From the NCBI GenBank assembly GCA_034437515.1, contig DAOTTX010000131.1:1-5612 (forward strand): a DNA stretch of 5,612 bases, in the 5' to 3' direction. How positions within the stretch are numbered: the first letter of the stretch is position 1; every line of letters starts with the position of its first letter. The stretch is from DAOTTX01 sp034437515. Lineage in GTDB: Bacteria; Chloroflexota; Anaerolineae; Aggregatilineales; Phototrophicaceae. The position numbers and the translations under genes are program-made. The notes under the pieces are model-generated. The model did no database searches, had not been told where the DNA came from, and was given only the letters and a program-made list of their open reading frames with translations. Below are positions 1 to 5,612 of the stretch, one piece after another.

Positions 1-210
1 GGCAAGCGTGCCAGCCTCACACTAGCAGGCGAATGGGGCAATGAGATACCACGCACGCAGATCGTGATGATCGCCTCACATGATGGCATGGATACTGACG
101 CCATTCAAGCACAACTAGAAGCCTGTGTTGTTGAAGATGAAACTATTAATGACGGTCAACCTGTAGCCACTAAAACCGAATGGATGCGAGTAGATGCTAA
201 AAATCAGTAG
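1..210 (+). CDS. CobW-family GTPase (metallochaperone), C-terminal fragment, 5' end outside window
   Basis: The frame is open from base 1 and ends at TAG 208-210, giving 69 residues. The segment AGEWGNEIPRTQIVMIAS followed by GMDTDAIQAQLEACVVEDE matches the pattern that closes the CobW C-terminal domain: a Gly-Trp-containing lead, an Arg-Thr-Gln-(hydrophobic)-Val strand, a 'gmd...i...L' helix, then a Cys and an acidic end. CobW proteins (COG0523) are GTPases that deliver metals, mostly zinc, or cobalt in B12 synthesis. Their GTPase domain, with Walker A and the CxCC metal site, lies upstream and is not visible here. The gene converges on the transporter operon. Its base composition is lower in G+C than the operon (28 of 60 bases G or C at 61-120). 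The family call rests on the short C-terminal pattern only, and metal specificity cannot be read from it. Confidence 0.66.
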   Translation, partial: GKRASLTLAGEWGNEIPRTQIVMIASHDGMDTDAIQAQLEACVVEDETINDGQPVATKTEWMRVDAKNQ

Positions 211-494
211 CGTAAAATCTGAGTTGCGCGAAGGTCACCGACACGTTGAGGCCCTGCGCCTACCAGACAGCATCGTTAGGTTGATGTCGTGATCTCCGGC
301 CCGAAATGGACGAATACTCAGCACTGGCCTTGCGGCACTTTCAAGGACAGTCTCTACTCCAGAGCCAAGCATCTTTACTTTTAATTAGGCGACCCTTTTT
401 TTCGCTTTAATTCGGCGTAGCTTCGTTCGACAAAAACTGGCCCCAAGTCACACGCAATGCGTTTATTTCACTTATTGCGTTCGTGCGGTATGCT
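211..494. other. Gene-poor, lower-G+C stretch between the CobW fragment and the broken permease
   Basis: I see no recognisable gene here. Stops are frequent in all frames. The longest plausible reading is a minus-strand frame of 37 codons (407-520, ATG at 520, TAA at 407-409) that runs out of this stretch into the end of the broken permease. It begins MAPVAYLPEAYRTN and resembles nothing I know. A run of seven T (396-402) has no G+C-rich stem before it, so it is not a convincing terminator. A short inverted repeat, ACGCAAT at 452-458 and ATTGCGT at 474-480, is present. It includes the 11-base palindrome ACGCAATGCGT (452-462). No transposase frame or insertion-sequence end is evident. Confidence 0.5.
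452..480. repeat. Short inverted repeat, 7-base arms
   Basis: ACGCAAT (452-458) is the reverse complement of ATTGCGT (474-480), with 15 bases between the arms. The left arm also forms a smaller palindrome, ACGCA-A-TGCGT (452-462). It lies about 15 bases outside the stop of the truncated permease, in the stretch where operon sequence gives way to other sequence. It could be a weak hairpin, an operator-like site, or chance. No T-run follows on either strand, so it does not look like an intrinsic terminator. Confidence 0.3.
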
Positions 495-548
495 TCAGGT
501 AGATATGCAACAGGAGCCATCCATTATATGAGCCAGATCATTGCCAAG
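495..548. other. Probable rearrangement or deletion junction
   Basis: Leftward of about base 548 the permease reading frame stops resembling its family, and within 54 bases it meets a stop. Composition also changes across this region: 44 of 60 bases are G or C at 721-780, against 28 of 60 at 61-120. No inverted terminal repeats or target-site duplications are visible, so I cannot name a mobile element. A chimeric assembly would give the same picture. The exact breakpoint is uncertain by some tens of bases. Confidence 0.5.
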
Positions 549-986
549 CGGCAAAACCAAGTCGGCATCACTGATGAAGCCGAAATCCAGTGTGCGTGAC
601 GCGAATACGATGTAGATCACAATCGCCAGCACGCCGCCCTGCGTCACACCAATGAGGCCCGGCGCGGCCAGCGGGTTGCGCGTGATCGTCTGCAAGATCG
701 CGCCCGCCAGGCCCAGCGTCGCCCCGGCAGCCAGGGCCACCAGCGCACGCGGCAGTCGTAGCCCCCATACGACCTGACGATGCAGGTCTTCTTCTGCCAT
801 GTTGAACAGCGCCAGCACAATCTGGCGGGGGGTAAAATCGAGTGTGCCGACAGCGATATGCACCACGATAAGCACCCCCATCAGCGCAAGGCACAGGACC
901 ACGAACAGCCAGAAGCGGCGCACGGCAAACGGACGTGTATCCGGCACTGCCGAACCCGAACCGTACAGTTGATCGAGCGTCGCCAT
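495..986 (-). pseudogene. FecCD-family ABC permease, second subunit, truncated to its N-terminal half
   Basis: The frame has 163 residues, while complete FecCD/BtuC permeases have about 320-350. Residues 26-47 are a first membrane segment. They are followed by the family's first conserved block: GLRLPRALVALAAGA (75-89), then GAILQTITRNPLAAPGLIGV (95-114). Family-like sequence continues to about residue 147 (LVLPL, near base 548). The last 16 residues (GNDLAHIMDGSCCIST) look unrelated and end at TGA 495-497. The missing half includes the cytoplasmic coupling helix that contacts the ATPase and the conserved Pro-His...Arg block, so the product is unlikely to work. The start is well supported: GGAAGG (complement of 994-999) lies 7 bases before ATG 984-986. 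The start lies inside the end of the upstream permease, giving a 106-base overlap. In the intact operon it would pair with that permease as a heterodimer for siderophore, haem or cobalamin uptake. Confidence 0.8.
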
Positions 987-2044
987 GCGTTCACCTTCCG
1001 TGTGATGAGCCGCCGCAACAAGAACAGCGCAAAGGGCGCGCCAATCGCCGTCGTCAGCAGGCCGACGGGCAGTTCCGCCGGACTAAAAATTTCGCGTGCG
1101 AGCAGATCGGCGGTGGTCAGCAGCAGCGCCCCGATCAACGCGCTAATTGGCAGGATTTGCCGGGCGTCACTCGTTTGCAGCAGGCCCCGCGCCATGTGCG
1201 GCGCGACCAGCGCGACAAAGCCGACCGGTCCACATACCGCCACCACCGCCCCTTGCAGCGCAATCGCCACCAGAAAGATAAGCGCCCGCGTGCGGAACAC
1301 CGTCAGCCCCAGCCCCTCCGCCATATCATCGCCGAGTTGCAGCAGGTTCAGCAGGCGACCAAACAGTAACGCAACGGGCAATCCGATTGCAATCCAGGGC
1401 AGCGCCAGCCGCAGGTCGTCCCAGTCGCGCCCGATGAGACTGCCTACCAGATAGCTGTACAGGGCGCGTATCTCGTTCGGCTCGCCCAGCACAACAATGA
1501 CCGTAATCAGCGCGCTGAAGAACGCGCCAATCGCCGCGCCGATCAGGATCATGCGAACGGGGTCTTTGGTCAGCCGGGTGGCGAACAGAATCGTGATTCC
1601 TGCCAGCAAACCACCCGCCAGCGCGAACAGCGGCAGCGTCCCGAACGGCACGGCGATATTAAAGATCACAACGAAGGCGACCACCAATGACGCACCACTG
1701 GCGACTCCCAGCAAACCGGGTTCCGCCAGTTCGTTATTGAGCGCATCTTGCAGCATCGTCCCGGCGACAGCCAGCGACCCACCCGCCAGCGCGCCGAGCA
1801 GGAAACGCGGCAGGCGTACCTCCCAGATGACAATGCGCGGCACACGCTCCCCGCCCTCAGTAAAAATGATGGTCAATACGTCAAGCGGTGGAATCTCTGT
1901 GATGCCGAGCATGAGCGCCAGCACGCCAACCCCTGCCAGTGCCGCCAGCATTACCAGGCCGACCAACCCGACCCGCAAAGAGCGGGCAGGGTCAGCGGCG
2001 CGTTGGGTTGGCTCTGGCGAGAGTGTTGTCGTCGCCTGTGCCAT
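881..2044 (-). CDS. FecCD/BtuC-family ABC transporter permease, first subunit
   Basis: This 387-residue inner-membrane permease belongs to the family that imports iron-siderophores, haem or cobalamin. Hydrophobic segments fall near residues 24-47, 78-98, 110-131, 134-155, 163-186, 212-230, 253-272, 296-314 and 322-344. Conserved blocks are VRLPRFLLGALAGG (76-89), the Gln-x5-LAEPGLLGVASGA block (99-118), LGDDMAEGLGL (237-247, coupling region), GPVGFVALVAPHMAR (272-286) and TADLLAR (311-317). Family similarity ends at about residue 345 (FLLRR). The remaining 42 residues, rich in Arg and Cys, lie mostly in a different frame over the start of the next permease and look like read-on rather than a domain. 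The start ATG (2042-2044) shares one base with the stop of the binding-protein gene (TAATG), implying translational coupling. No strong ribosome-binding site precedes it. The ligand is not determined. Confidence 0.92.
   Translation of the reverse strand: MAQATTTLSPEPTQRAADPARSLRVGLVGLVMLAALAGVGVLALMLGITEIPPLDVLTIIFTEGGERVPRIVIWEVRLPRFLLGALAGGSLAVAGTMLQDALNNELAEPGLLGVASGASLVVAFVVIFNIAVPFGTLPLFALAGGLLAGITILFATRLTKDPVRMILIGAAIGAFFSALITVIVVLGEPNEIRALYSYLVGSLIGRDWDDLRLALPWIAIGLPVALLFGRLLNLLQLGDDMAEGLGLTVFRTRALIFLVAIALQGAVVAVCGPVGFVALVAPHMARGLLQTSDARQILPISALIGALLLTTADLLAREIFSPAELPVGLLTTAIGAPFALFLLRRLITRKVNAWRRSINCTVRVRQCRIHVRLPCAASGCSWSCALR
994..999 (-). promoter_or_regulatory. Ribosome-binding site of the truncated permease
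   Basis: The complement reads GGAAGG, 7 bases before ATG 984-986. It lies within the coding sequence of the upstream permease, close to where that family normally ends. It supports the chosen start and shows that the long overlap between the two frames is not an artefact of a wrong start. Confidence 0.65.
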
Positions 2045-3972
2045 TACTCAGTCTCAGCTTCAGTCAGGATTTCCTGTACCTGCTCATCAGTGAGCGGGCC
2101 ATCCGGGAAGATGTCGGGGAAAATACGCGGGATCAGATATTCAAGGGCGTTGCTTGCACCTTGCGGTGATGTGAAACGTGATGTTGTTGGCGTCGTGACG
2201 AAGATTTTATCGTTCTTCACAGCGGACAGCTCACGCCAAAGCGCGTTTTCATCCAGGGTATTCAGCGTCTCGGTCATGGCTTCGGGATCTTGGGCAAAGT
2301 CCTGTAAAACGATTACATCAGGGTCAAGCGCCAGCAGAGCTTCGTAATCTCCATAACCGCCAGTCGAAAACTCGGCCTCTCCGATAGAGGCACACTCCGC
2401 TATCAACTCAACCCAACAAGCTCCGAACCCCTCCTGAGTGGGGAGCCAGAACTGCCGGAGGTCACCGTCAGTAAACGTGATCAAAATGGATGTGTCGTCG
2501 GGTATCAGTTCGTCGTAGGCATCTATGCGAGTGGTGAGGTTTGCAATTTTCTCCTCAACTTCTTCACTGCGCCCAAGCATAGCTGCCAGTGCACGAGTGT
2601 CTCGGAACGCACCCTCCAGCGTGCCGTCACCGTAAATAAGCGAGAAAAACGGCGCGATTCCCTCCGCACTCGGACGTAACTCCGACCAGCCGACAATAAG
2701 ATCAGGCTCAGCGGCGGCAACTTGTTCAAAGTTAGGGCCACCGTCACTACTGGAAATCTGGATCAGGTCGGCGGCGGCTGCGCCAAAGTTAACCGGGTCA
2801 TTCGCAATGTTATATGGATTTGGCGCGCCAACTGCATACGGCATCACACCGATGAACGCCATGTCCTCGACGCATTTGTTGTCCAGGCATACGATTCGTT
2901 CCGGTGCTGTCTCAAATGTGAGTTCCTCGCCGTCGCCGTCAACCACCGTTACCGGGAAACCCGTGTCGGACGTACTTTCGTCGGCTTCCTGCTCCGCCAG
3001 AATTTCCTGCACCTGTTCGTTAGTCAGCGGGCCATCAGGTAAGGCTTCCGGGTAGAGTAGTGGCATGTAGATATCAAGGAATTTTTGCAGCGCGGGCAGG
3101 CTGCTGGCAATCGGGTTATCGTAGCCGGGCGTGCTGAGGACGCGCTCGTTCTGTACCGCGTCCAGTTCTCCCCACAGCGGATTGTCGTTAAGCTGCTCGG
3201 TGACGGCGTCGTAGTCGTTGTCCGTCCAGTTGTTTAGGATGATGACATCTGGGTTCAAATTCAGGACGGATTCGGCGGTGCCTTCATAACCCCAGAATTC
3301 CGTTTCCATGGGGCTTTCCCAGCCGCAATCGGCGAGGGTATTTAGTACTTGGCACAGGGGATCATCCAACGTCGAAACCCAGAAGCTGTTTTCACCCATC
3401 ACACCGAGCTTGAGCACAGATAAATCAGCCGATGCCAGCACTTGATAGGCGCTCAGACGGTCATCAAAGGTGGTGATGACCTCTTCTGCTTCTCCCTCCA
3501 GACCAAGCAGTTCGCCATAGAGTCGTACCGCATCGTACAATTCTTCAAGATTTGTCGGATCAGGGGTGACAAAAGCCGGAGCGATGCCTTCTAGCGCCTG
3601 CACTTCCTCCTCACTGAACACGAGTACTAGGTCCGGTTCAGCAGCGGCGACCTCCTCCAGGTCGGGGCCATCATCATAGGTAATGGTAGGGATGTCCATG
3701 CCAGCCTCACCAAAGTAGATCGGGTCGCTGAGCATCTCCGGGTTTACGCTCTGGGCAACCGGCATGACTCCCAACGTCGCCAGCATCCCAAAGCTGTCGT
3801 TGTAGTAGGTCACGATACGCTCTGGCGGTTCCTCGAAGGTGAGTTCACGCCCCAGGCCGTCGGTAACGGTCAGCGGGAAGCCCTCCGCTGTGTCATCCTG
3901 CGCCGCCAGCGGGACGACGCTCACCAGCAGCAGCGCCAGCAGCGTTAAGATAGAAAAAGCACGGTATTTCAT
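2044..3972 (-). CDS. Secreted substrate-binding protein with two fused periplasmic-binding (type III, FecB/BtuF-like) domains
   Basis: This 642-residue protein would capture a metal chelate or corrinoid outside the membrane for the FecCD permeases. Residues 1-25 are a signal peptide (MKYRAF, a Leu-rich core, then PLAAQ). No lipobox Cys is present. Two helical-backbone binding domains follow, at about 32-327 and 339-642, separated by an acidic Ser/Thr linker (328-338). Each domain opens with FP(L/V)TV.DG.G.ELTFE..PERIV (17 of 23 residues identical), has VAAAEPDL about 70 residues later, and closes with PDGPLT(N/D)EQVQEIL. This points to duplication and fusion of one ancestral gene. Family members normally have one domain of about 300-380 residues. 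Domain 1 has two Cys (207, 216). Domain 2 has four (362, 367, 519, 527), so ligand contacts may differ. I chose ATG 3970-3972 because AAGGAG lies 7 bases upstream and the signal peptide starts there. The in-frame ATG at 4005 has no such site and would add 11 residues before the signal peptide. The end overlaps the permease start by one base. Confidence 0.92.
   Translation of the reverse strand: MKYRAFSILTLLALLLVSVVPLAAQDDTAEGFPLTVTDGLGRELTFEEPPERIVTYYNDSFGMLATLGVMPVAQSVNPEMLSDPIYFGEAGMDIPTITYDDGPDLEEVAAAEPDLVLVFSEEEVQALEGIAPAFVTPDPTNLEELYDAVRLYGELLGLEGEAEEVITTFDDRLSAYQVLASADLSVLKLGVMGENSFWVSTLDDPLCQVLNTLADCGWESPMETEFWGYEGTAESVLNLNPDVIILNNWTDNDYDAVTEQLNDNPLWGELDAVQNERVLSTPGYDNPIASSLPALQKFLDIYMPLLYPEALPDGPLTNEQVQEILAEQEADESTSDTGFPVTVVDGDGEELTFETAPERIVCLDNKCVEDMAFIGVMPYAVGAPNPYNIANDPVNFGAAAADLIQISSSDGGPNFEQVAAAEPDLIVGWSELRPSAEGIAPFFSLIYGDGTLEGAFRDTRALAAMLGRSEEVEEKIANLTTRIDAYDELIPDDTSILITFTDGDLRQFWLPTQEGFGACWVELIAECASIGEAEFSTGGYGDYEALLALDPDVIVLQDFAQDPEAMTETLNTLDENALWRELSAVKNDKIFVTTPTTSRFTSPQGASNALEYLIPRIFPDIFPDGPLTDEQVQEILTEAETE
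2068..2103 (-). repeat. Direct repeat copy 2 (tail motif of second binding domain)
   Basis: This 36-base segment matches 3001-3036 at 30 of 36 bases. It encodes the closing motif DGPLTDEQVQEIL of the second domain, so the duplication is still visible at DNA level. Four of the six differences are simple transitions that leave the protein motif nearly unchanged, so the tail seems to be kept by selection or by recent conversion. Confidence 0.75.
3001..3036 (-). repeat. Direct repeat copy 1 (tail motif of first binding domain)
   Basis: Partner of 2068-2103, with 30 of 36 bases identical. It encodes DGPLTNEQVQEIL at the end of the first binding domain, just before the linker. The offset between copies is 933 bases, or 311 codons, which is the length of one domain plus linker. 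The opening motifs of the two domains (complement of about 3811-3879 and 2890-2958) have a similar offset, 307 codons. Confidence 0.75.
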
Positions 3973-3979
3973 GGTGTTA

Positions 3980-3985
3980 CTCCTT
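3980..3985 (-). promoter_or_regulatory. Ribosome-binding site that decides the binding-protein start
   Basis: The complement reads AAGGAG, 7 bases before ATG 3970-3972. It falls in the 29-base gap after the exporter stop (4002-4004) and favours the start at 3972 over the in-frame ATG at 4003-4005, which is preceded only by CTCATCTC. Confidence 0.8.
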
Positions 3986-4001
3986 ATTGGTTGAATGAAT
4001 T

Positions 4002-5612
4002 TCATGAGATGAGCGCCTGTCGCTGGCGCTCAACCAGACGGGCGTACAGCCCATCATCGTTCACAATATCGGCGTGGCTGCCCAACTCGACCACGCGCCC
4101 CTCGTCCAGCACGGCAATCTGGTCGGCATTGCGAATGGTCGAAAGGCGGTGGGCGATCACAATCGACGTGCGCCCCTGCATCAGACGGTCCAGCGCCTCC
4201 TGGATTTGCGCCTCGGTTTCGGTGTCTACGGCTGAGGTTGCCTCGTCCAAGATCAAAATCGGCGCGTCTTTCAGCACCGCACGGGCAATGCTCAGGCGCT
4301 GCTTCTGTCCGCCGGAGAGCTTCACGCCGCGCTCGCCGATAGGCGTGTCGTAACCTTCCGGCAGGCTGAGGATGAAGTCGTGGGCGTTGGCAACCTGCGC
4401 CGCCGCGTTTACCTCGGCGTCGGTCGCATCCGGCTTGCCGAAGCGGATGTTCTCGCGCACAGTGCCGTTGAACAGGAACACATCTTGCAGCACCATACTC
4501 AGGTTGCGGCGCAGCGCACCCAGCCGCATCTCGCGTAGATCAACGCCGTCAATCAACACTCGCCCGGCCTGCGGATCATAAAAGCGAGCAACGAGGCTCA
4601 CGACGGTGCTCTTGCCCGCGCCAGTCGGCCCGACCAGCGCCAGCGTCTGCCCCGGCTCAACGCTCAGGTTGATGTCGTGCAGCACATCTACGCCCTCGCG
4701 GTAGGCGAAGTGAACGCCGTCTATCTGCACGCGCCCGGTCACCCGCCCCGGATCAACCCCACCCAGCGGATCGTCAACATCCGGCTGCATCTTCAGCACC
4801 TCGTCGATGCGGTTGACCCCGGCAACCCCGCTTTGCAGGCTCTCGGCTGTGCCCAGCAGCAGCCACAGCGGTTGGTAGAAGGTCGTCAGGTACAGCACAA
4901 ACGCGACGAGATCCTCAACCGGCAACGTGCCGTTGATGGCCTGCTGTCCGCCGAACCACACCACCAGGATGATGCTCACGCCGGTTGCGCCTTCTATCGA
5001 CGGGAATAGGAACGCCGTCAGCTTGCGCGCCAGGATGGATTGCGCGGTGTAGCGATCCGAGATGTGGCGCACCCGCGACAGTTCCTGATGTTCGCGGTTG
5101 AACACCTGAATCTCCTTGATGCCAGAGACATTGTCTTGCACCAGTCCGCTCATCTCGCCGTAGTTCTCGCTCTCCTGCTTGAAGGCGCGTTGCATCGGCA
5201 GGGCTAACCTCACCACCGCTCCCAGCGCAAACGGCACGGGCACCAGCGCCAGCAGCGTTAAACGTACATCCAGCGTCAGCAGGATAACCACGATGCCCAC
5301 CGCCAGCAGAAAGCTGACCACGAAATCGTAGACGGCATCGGCAACGACCGGTTCGACCTCCACCGTGTCCTTGACGACCCGCGAGACGATCTCGCCGGAC
5401 TGCCGCTCGGAGAAATACGCCGGGGAAAAGCGTTGTAGGTGCTGGTAAACCGCCACCTGTAGATCATGCACGAGGCCGAAGGCGACGACGTGCGAGACGT
5501 GAAAGTTAATGAACTGTCCGGCGCTGCGCAGCAGATACACGACCAGCAGCGCCAGCGTGATCCCGGTGAGGCTTTGCGTCGCGGCGGCTAGGTCACCTTC
5601 GGCCAGGCGCAC
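4002..5612 (-). CDS. ABC exporter half-transporter (membrane domain fused to ATPase), N-terminus outside window
   Basis: The frame is open to the right edge. The 536 visible residues begin with GTG at 5610-5612, which need not be the start. About 45-60 residues, including the first membrane helix, should lie outside. Membrane segments are near 17-37, 97-115, 118-136, 208-226 and 236-256, with the intracellular block FSERQSGEIVSRVVKDTVEV at 67-86. The ATPase domain (about 294-530) has every canonical element: A-loop Tyr304, Walker A GPTGAGKST (328-336), Q-loop Gln376, signature LSGGQ (432-436), Walker B ILILDEATSAVD (452-463) with catalytic Glu457, and His488 in the switch. It should therefore be active. 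Such proteins act as homo- or heterodimers that export lipids, drugs, peptides or siderophores. Some, such as mycobacterial IrtAB, import siderophores. Its place directly before a chelate-binding protein suggests a siderophore-related role. This is inference, and a second half-transporter may lie upstream. The stop is 29 bases before the binding-protein gene. Confidence 0.93.
   Translation of the reverse strand: MRLAEGDLAAATQSLTGITLALLVVYLLRSAGQFINFHVSHVVAFGLVHDLQVAVYQHLQRFSPAYFSERQSGEIVSRVVKDTVEVEPVVADAVYDFVVSFLLAVGIVVILLTLDVRLTLLALVPVPFALGAVVRLALPMQRAFKQESENYGEMSGLVQDNVSGIKEIQVFNREHQELSRVRHISDRYTAQSILARKLTAFLFPSIEGATGVSIILVVWFGGQQAINGTLPVEDLVAFVLYLTTFYQPLWLLLGTAESLQSGVAGVNRIDEVLKMQPDVDDPLGGVDPGRVTGRVQIDGVHFAYREGVDVLHDINLSVEPGQTLALVGPTGAGKSTVVSLVARFYDPQAGRVLIDGVDLREMRLGALRRNLSMVLQDVFLFNGTVRENIRFGKPDATDAEVNAAAQVANAHDFILSLPEGYDTPIGERGVKLSGGQKQRLSIARAVLKDAPILILDEATSAVDTETEAQIQEALDRLMQGRTSIVIAHRLSTIRNADQIAVLDEGRVVELGSHADIVNDDGLYARLVERQRQALIS

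Noticed and set aside
194..292. Plus-strand 32-codon frame starting inside the CobW end (MLKISSVKSELREGHRH...)
   Set aside because: No ribosome-binding site, no recognisable pattern and very short; it may be chance.
396..402. Run of seven T as a terminator for the CobW-type gene
   Set aside because: No G+C-rich hairpin directly precedes the run, and it lies almost 190 bases after the stop codon.
211..545. Insertion sequence or transposon remnant at the junction
   Set aside because: I found no transposase-like frame, no terminal inverted repeats of useful length and no target-site duplication within the window.
780..2347. Long plus-strand frames opposite the permeases and binding protein (for example 780-1454, 1497-2093, 1748-2347)
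   Set aside because: They are rich in Arg, Pro, Ser and Gln, show no family pattern, and lie antisense to genes with clear motifs; typical shadows in G+C-rich DNA.
3973..4005. Upstream in-frame start for the binding protein (ATG at 4003-4005, overlapping the exporter stop)
   Set aside because: No ribosome-binding site precedes it, and it would put 11 residues ahead of a signal peptide that starts cleanly at ATG 3970-3972 with AAGGAG in front.
3931..5261. Exact 18-base repeat CAGCGCCAGCAGCGTTAA at 3931-3948 and 5244-5261
   Set aside because: Both copies encode LTLLAL in hydrophobic segments (signal peptide and membrane helix) with the same favoured codons; explained by codon bias, not a repeat element.

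Overview
The window holds the downstream part of a minus-strand metal-chelate transport operon. Reading right to left, it contains a half-size ABC exporter (4002-5612, start outside the window), a secreted substrate-binding protein made of two fused binding domains (2044-3972), a complete FecCD/BtuC-type permease (881-2044), and the N-terminal half of a second, different FecCD permease (495-986). The genes lie 29 bases apart, then overlap by 1 base and by 106 bases, so they are almost certainly one transcript with translational coupling. The promoter would lie beyond the right edge.

The second permease breaks off near base 548, after about 147 family-like residues. The remaining half of the protein is missing, and no FecE/BtuD-type import ATPase is visible, although one would be expected next. 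To the left the sequence changes character: sampled stretches fall from about 73% G+C (721-780) to about 47% (61-120). Bases 211-494 carry no convincing gene, and bases 1-210 encode the C-terminal end of a CobW-family GTPase on the opposite strand. This looks like a rearrangement or deletion junction, or an assembly join, that has cut the operon. As it stands, the importer lacks a complete second permease and an ATPase.

The intact system would bind an iron-siderophore, haem or cobalamin-like ligand outside the cell and import it through a heterodimer of the two FecCD permeases. The exporter could secrete the siderophore or move a related compound. The sequence does not settle the ligand. The organism is a G+C-rich bacterium. 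The style of the signal peptide and of the acidic binding protein reminds me of Chloroflexota, but that is an impression, not a demonstrated assignment.

The most unusual points are the fused tandem binding protein, with the same tail motif closing each half, the 35-codon overlap between the two permeases, and the abrupt loss of the second permease.
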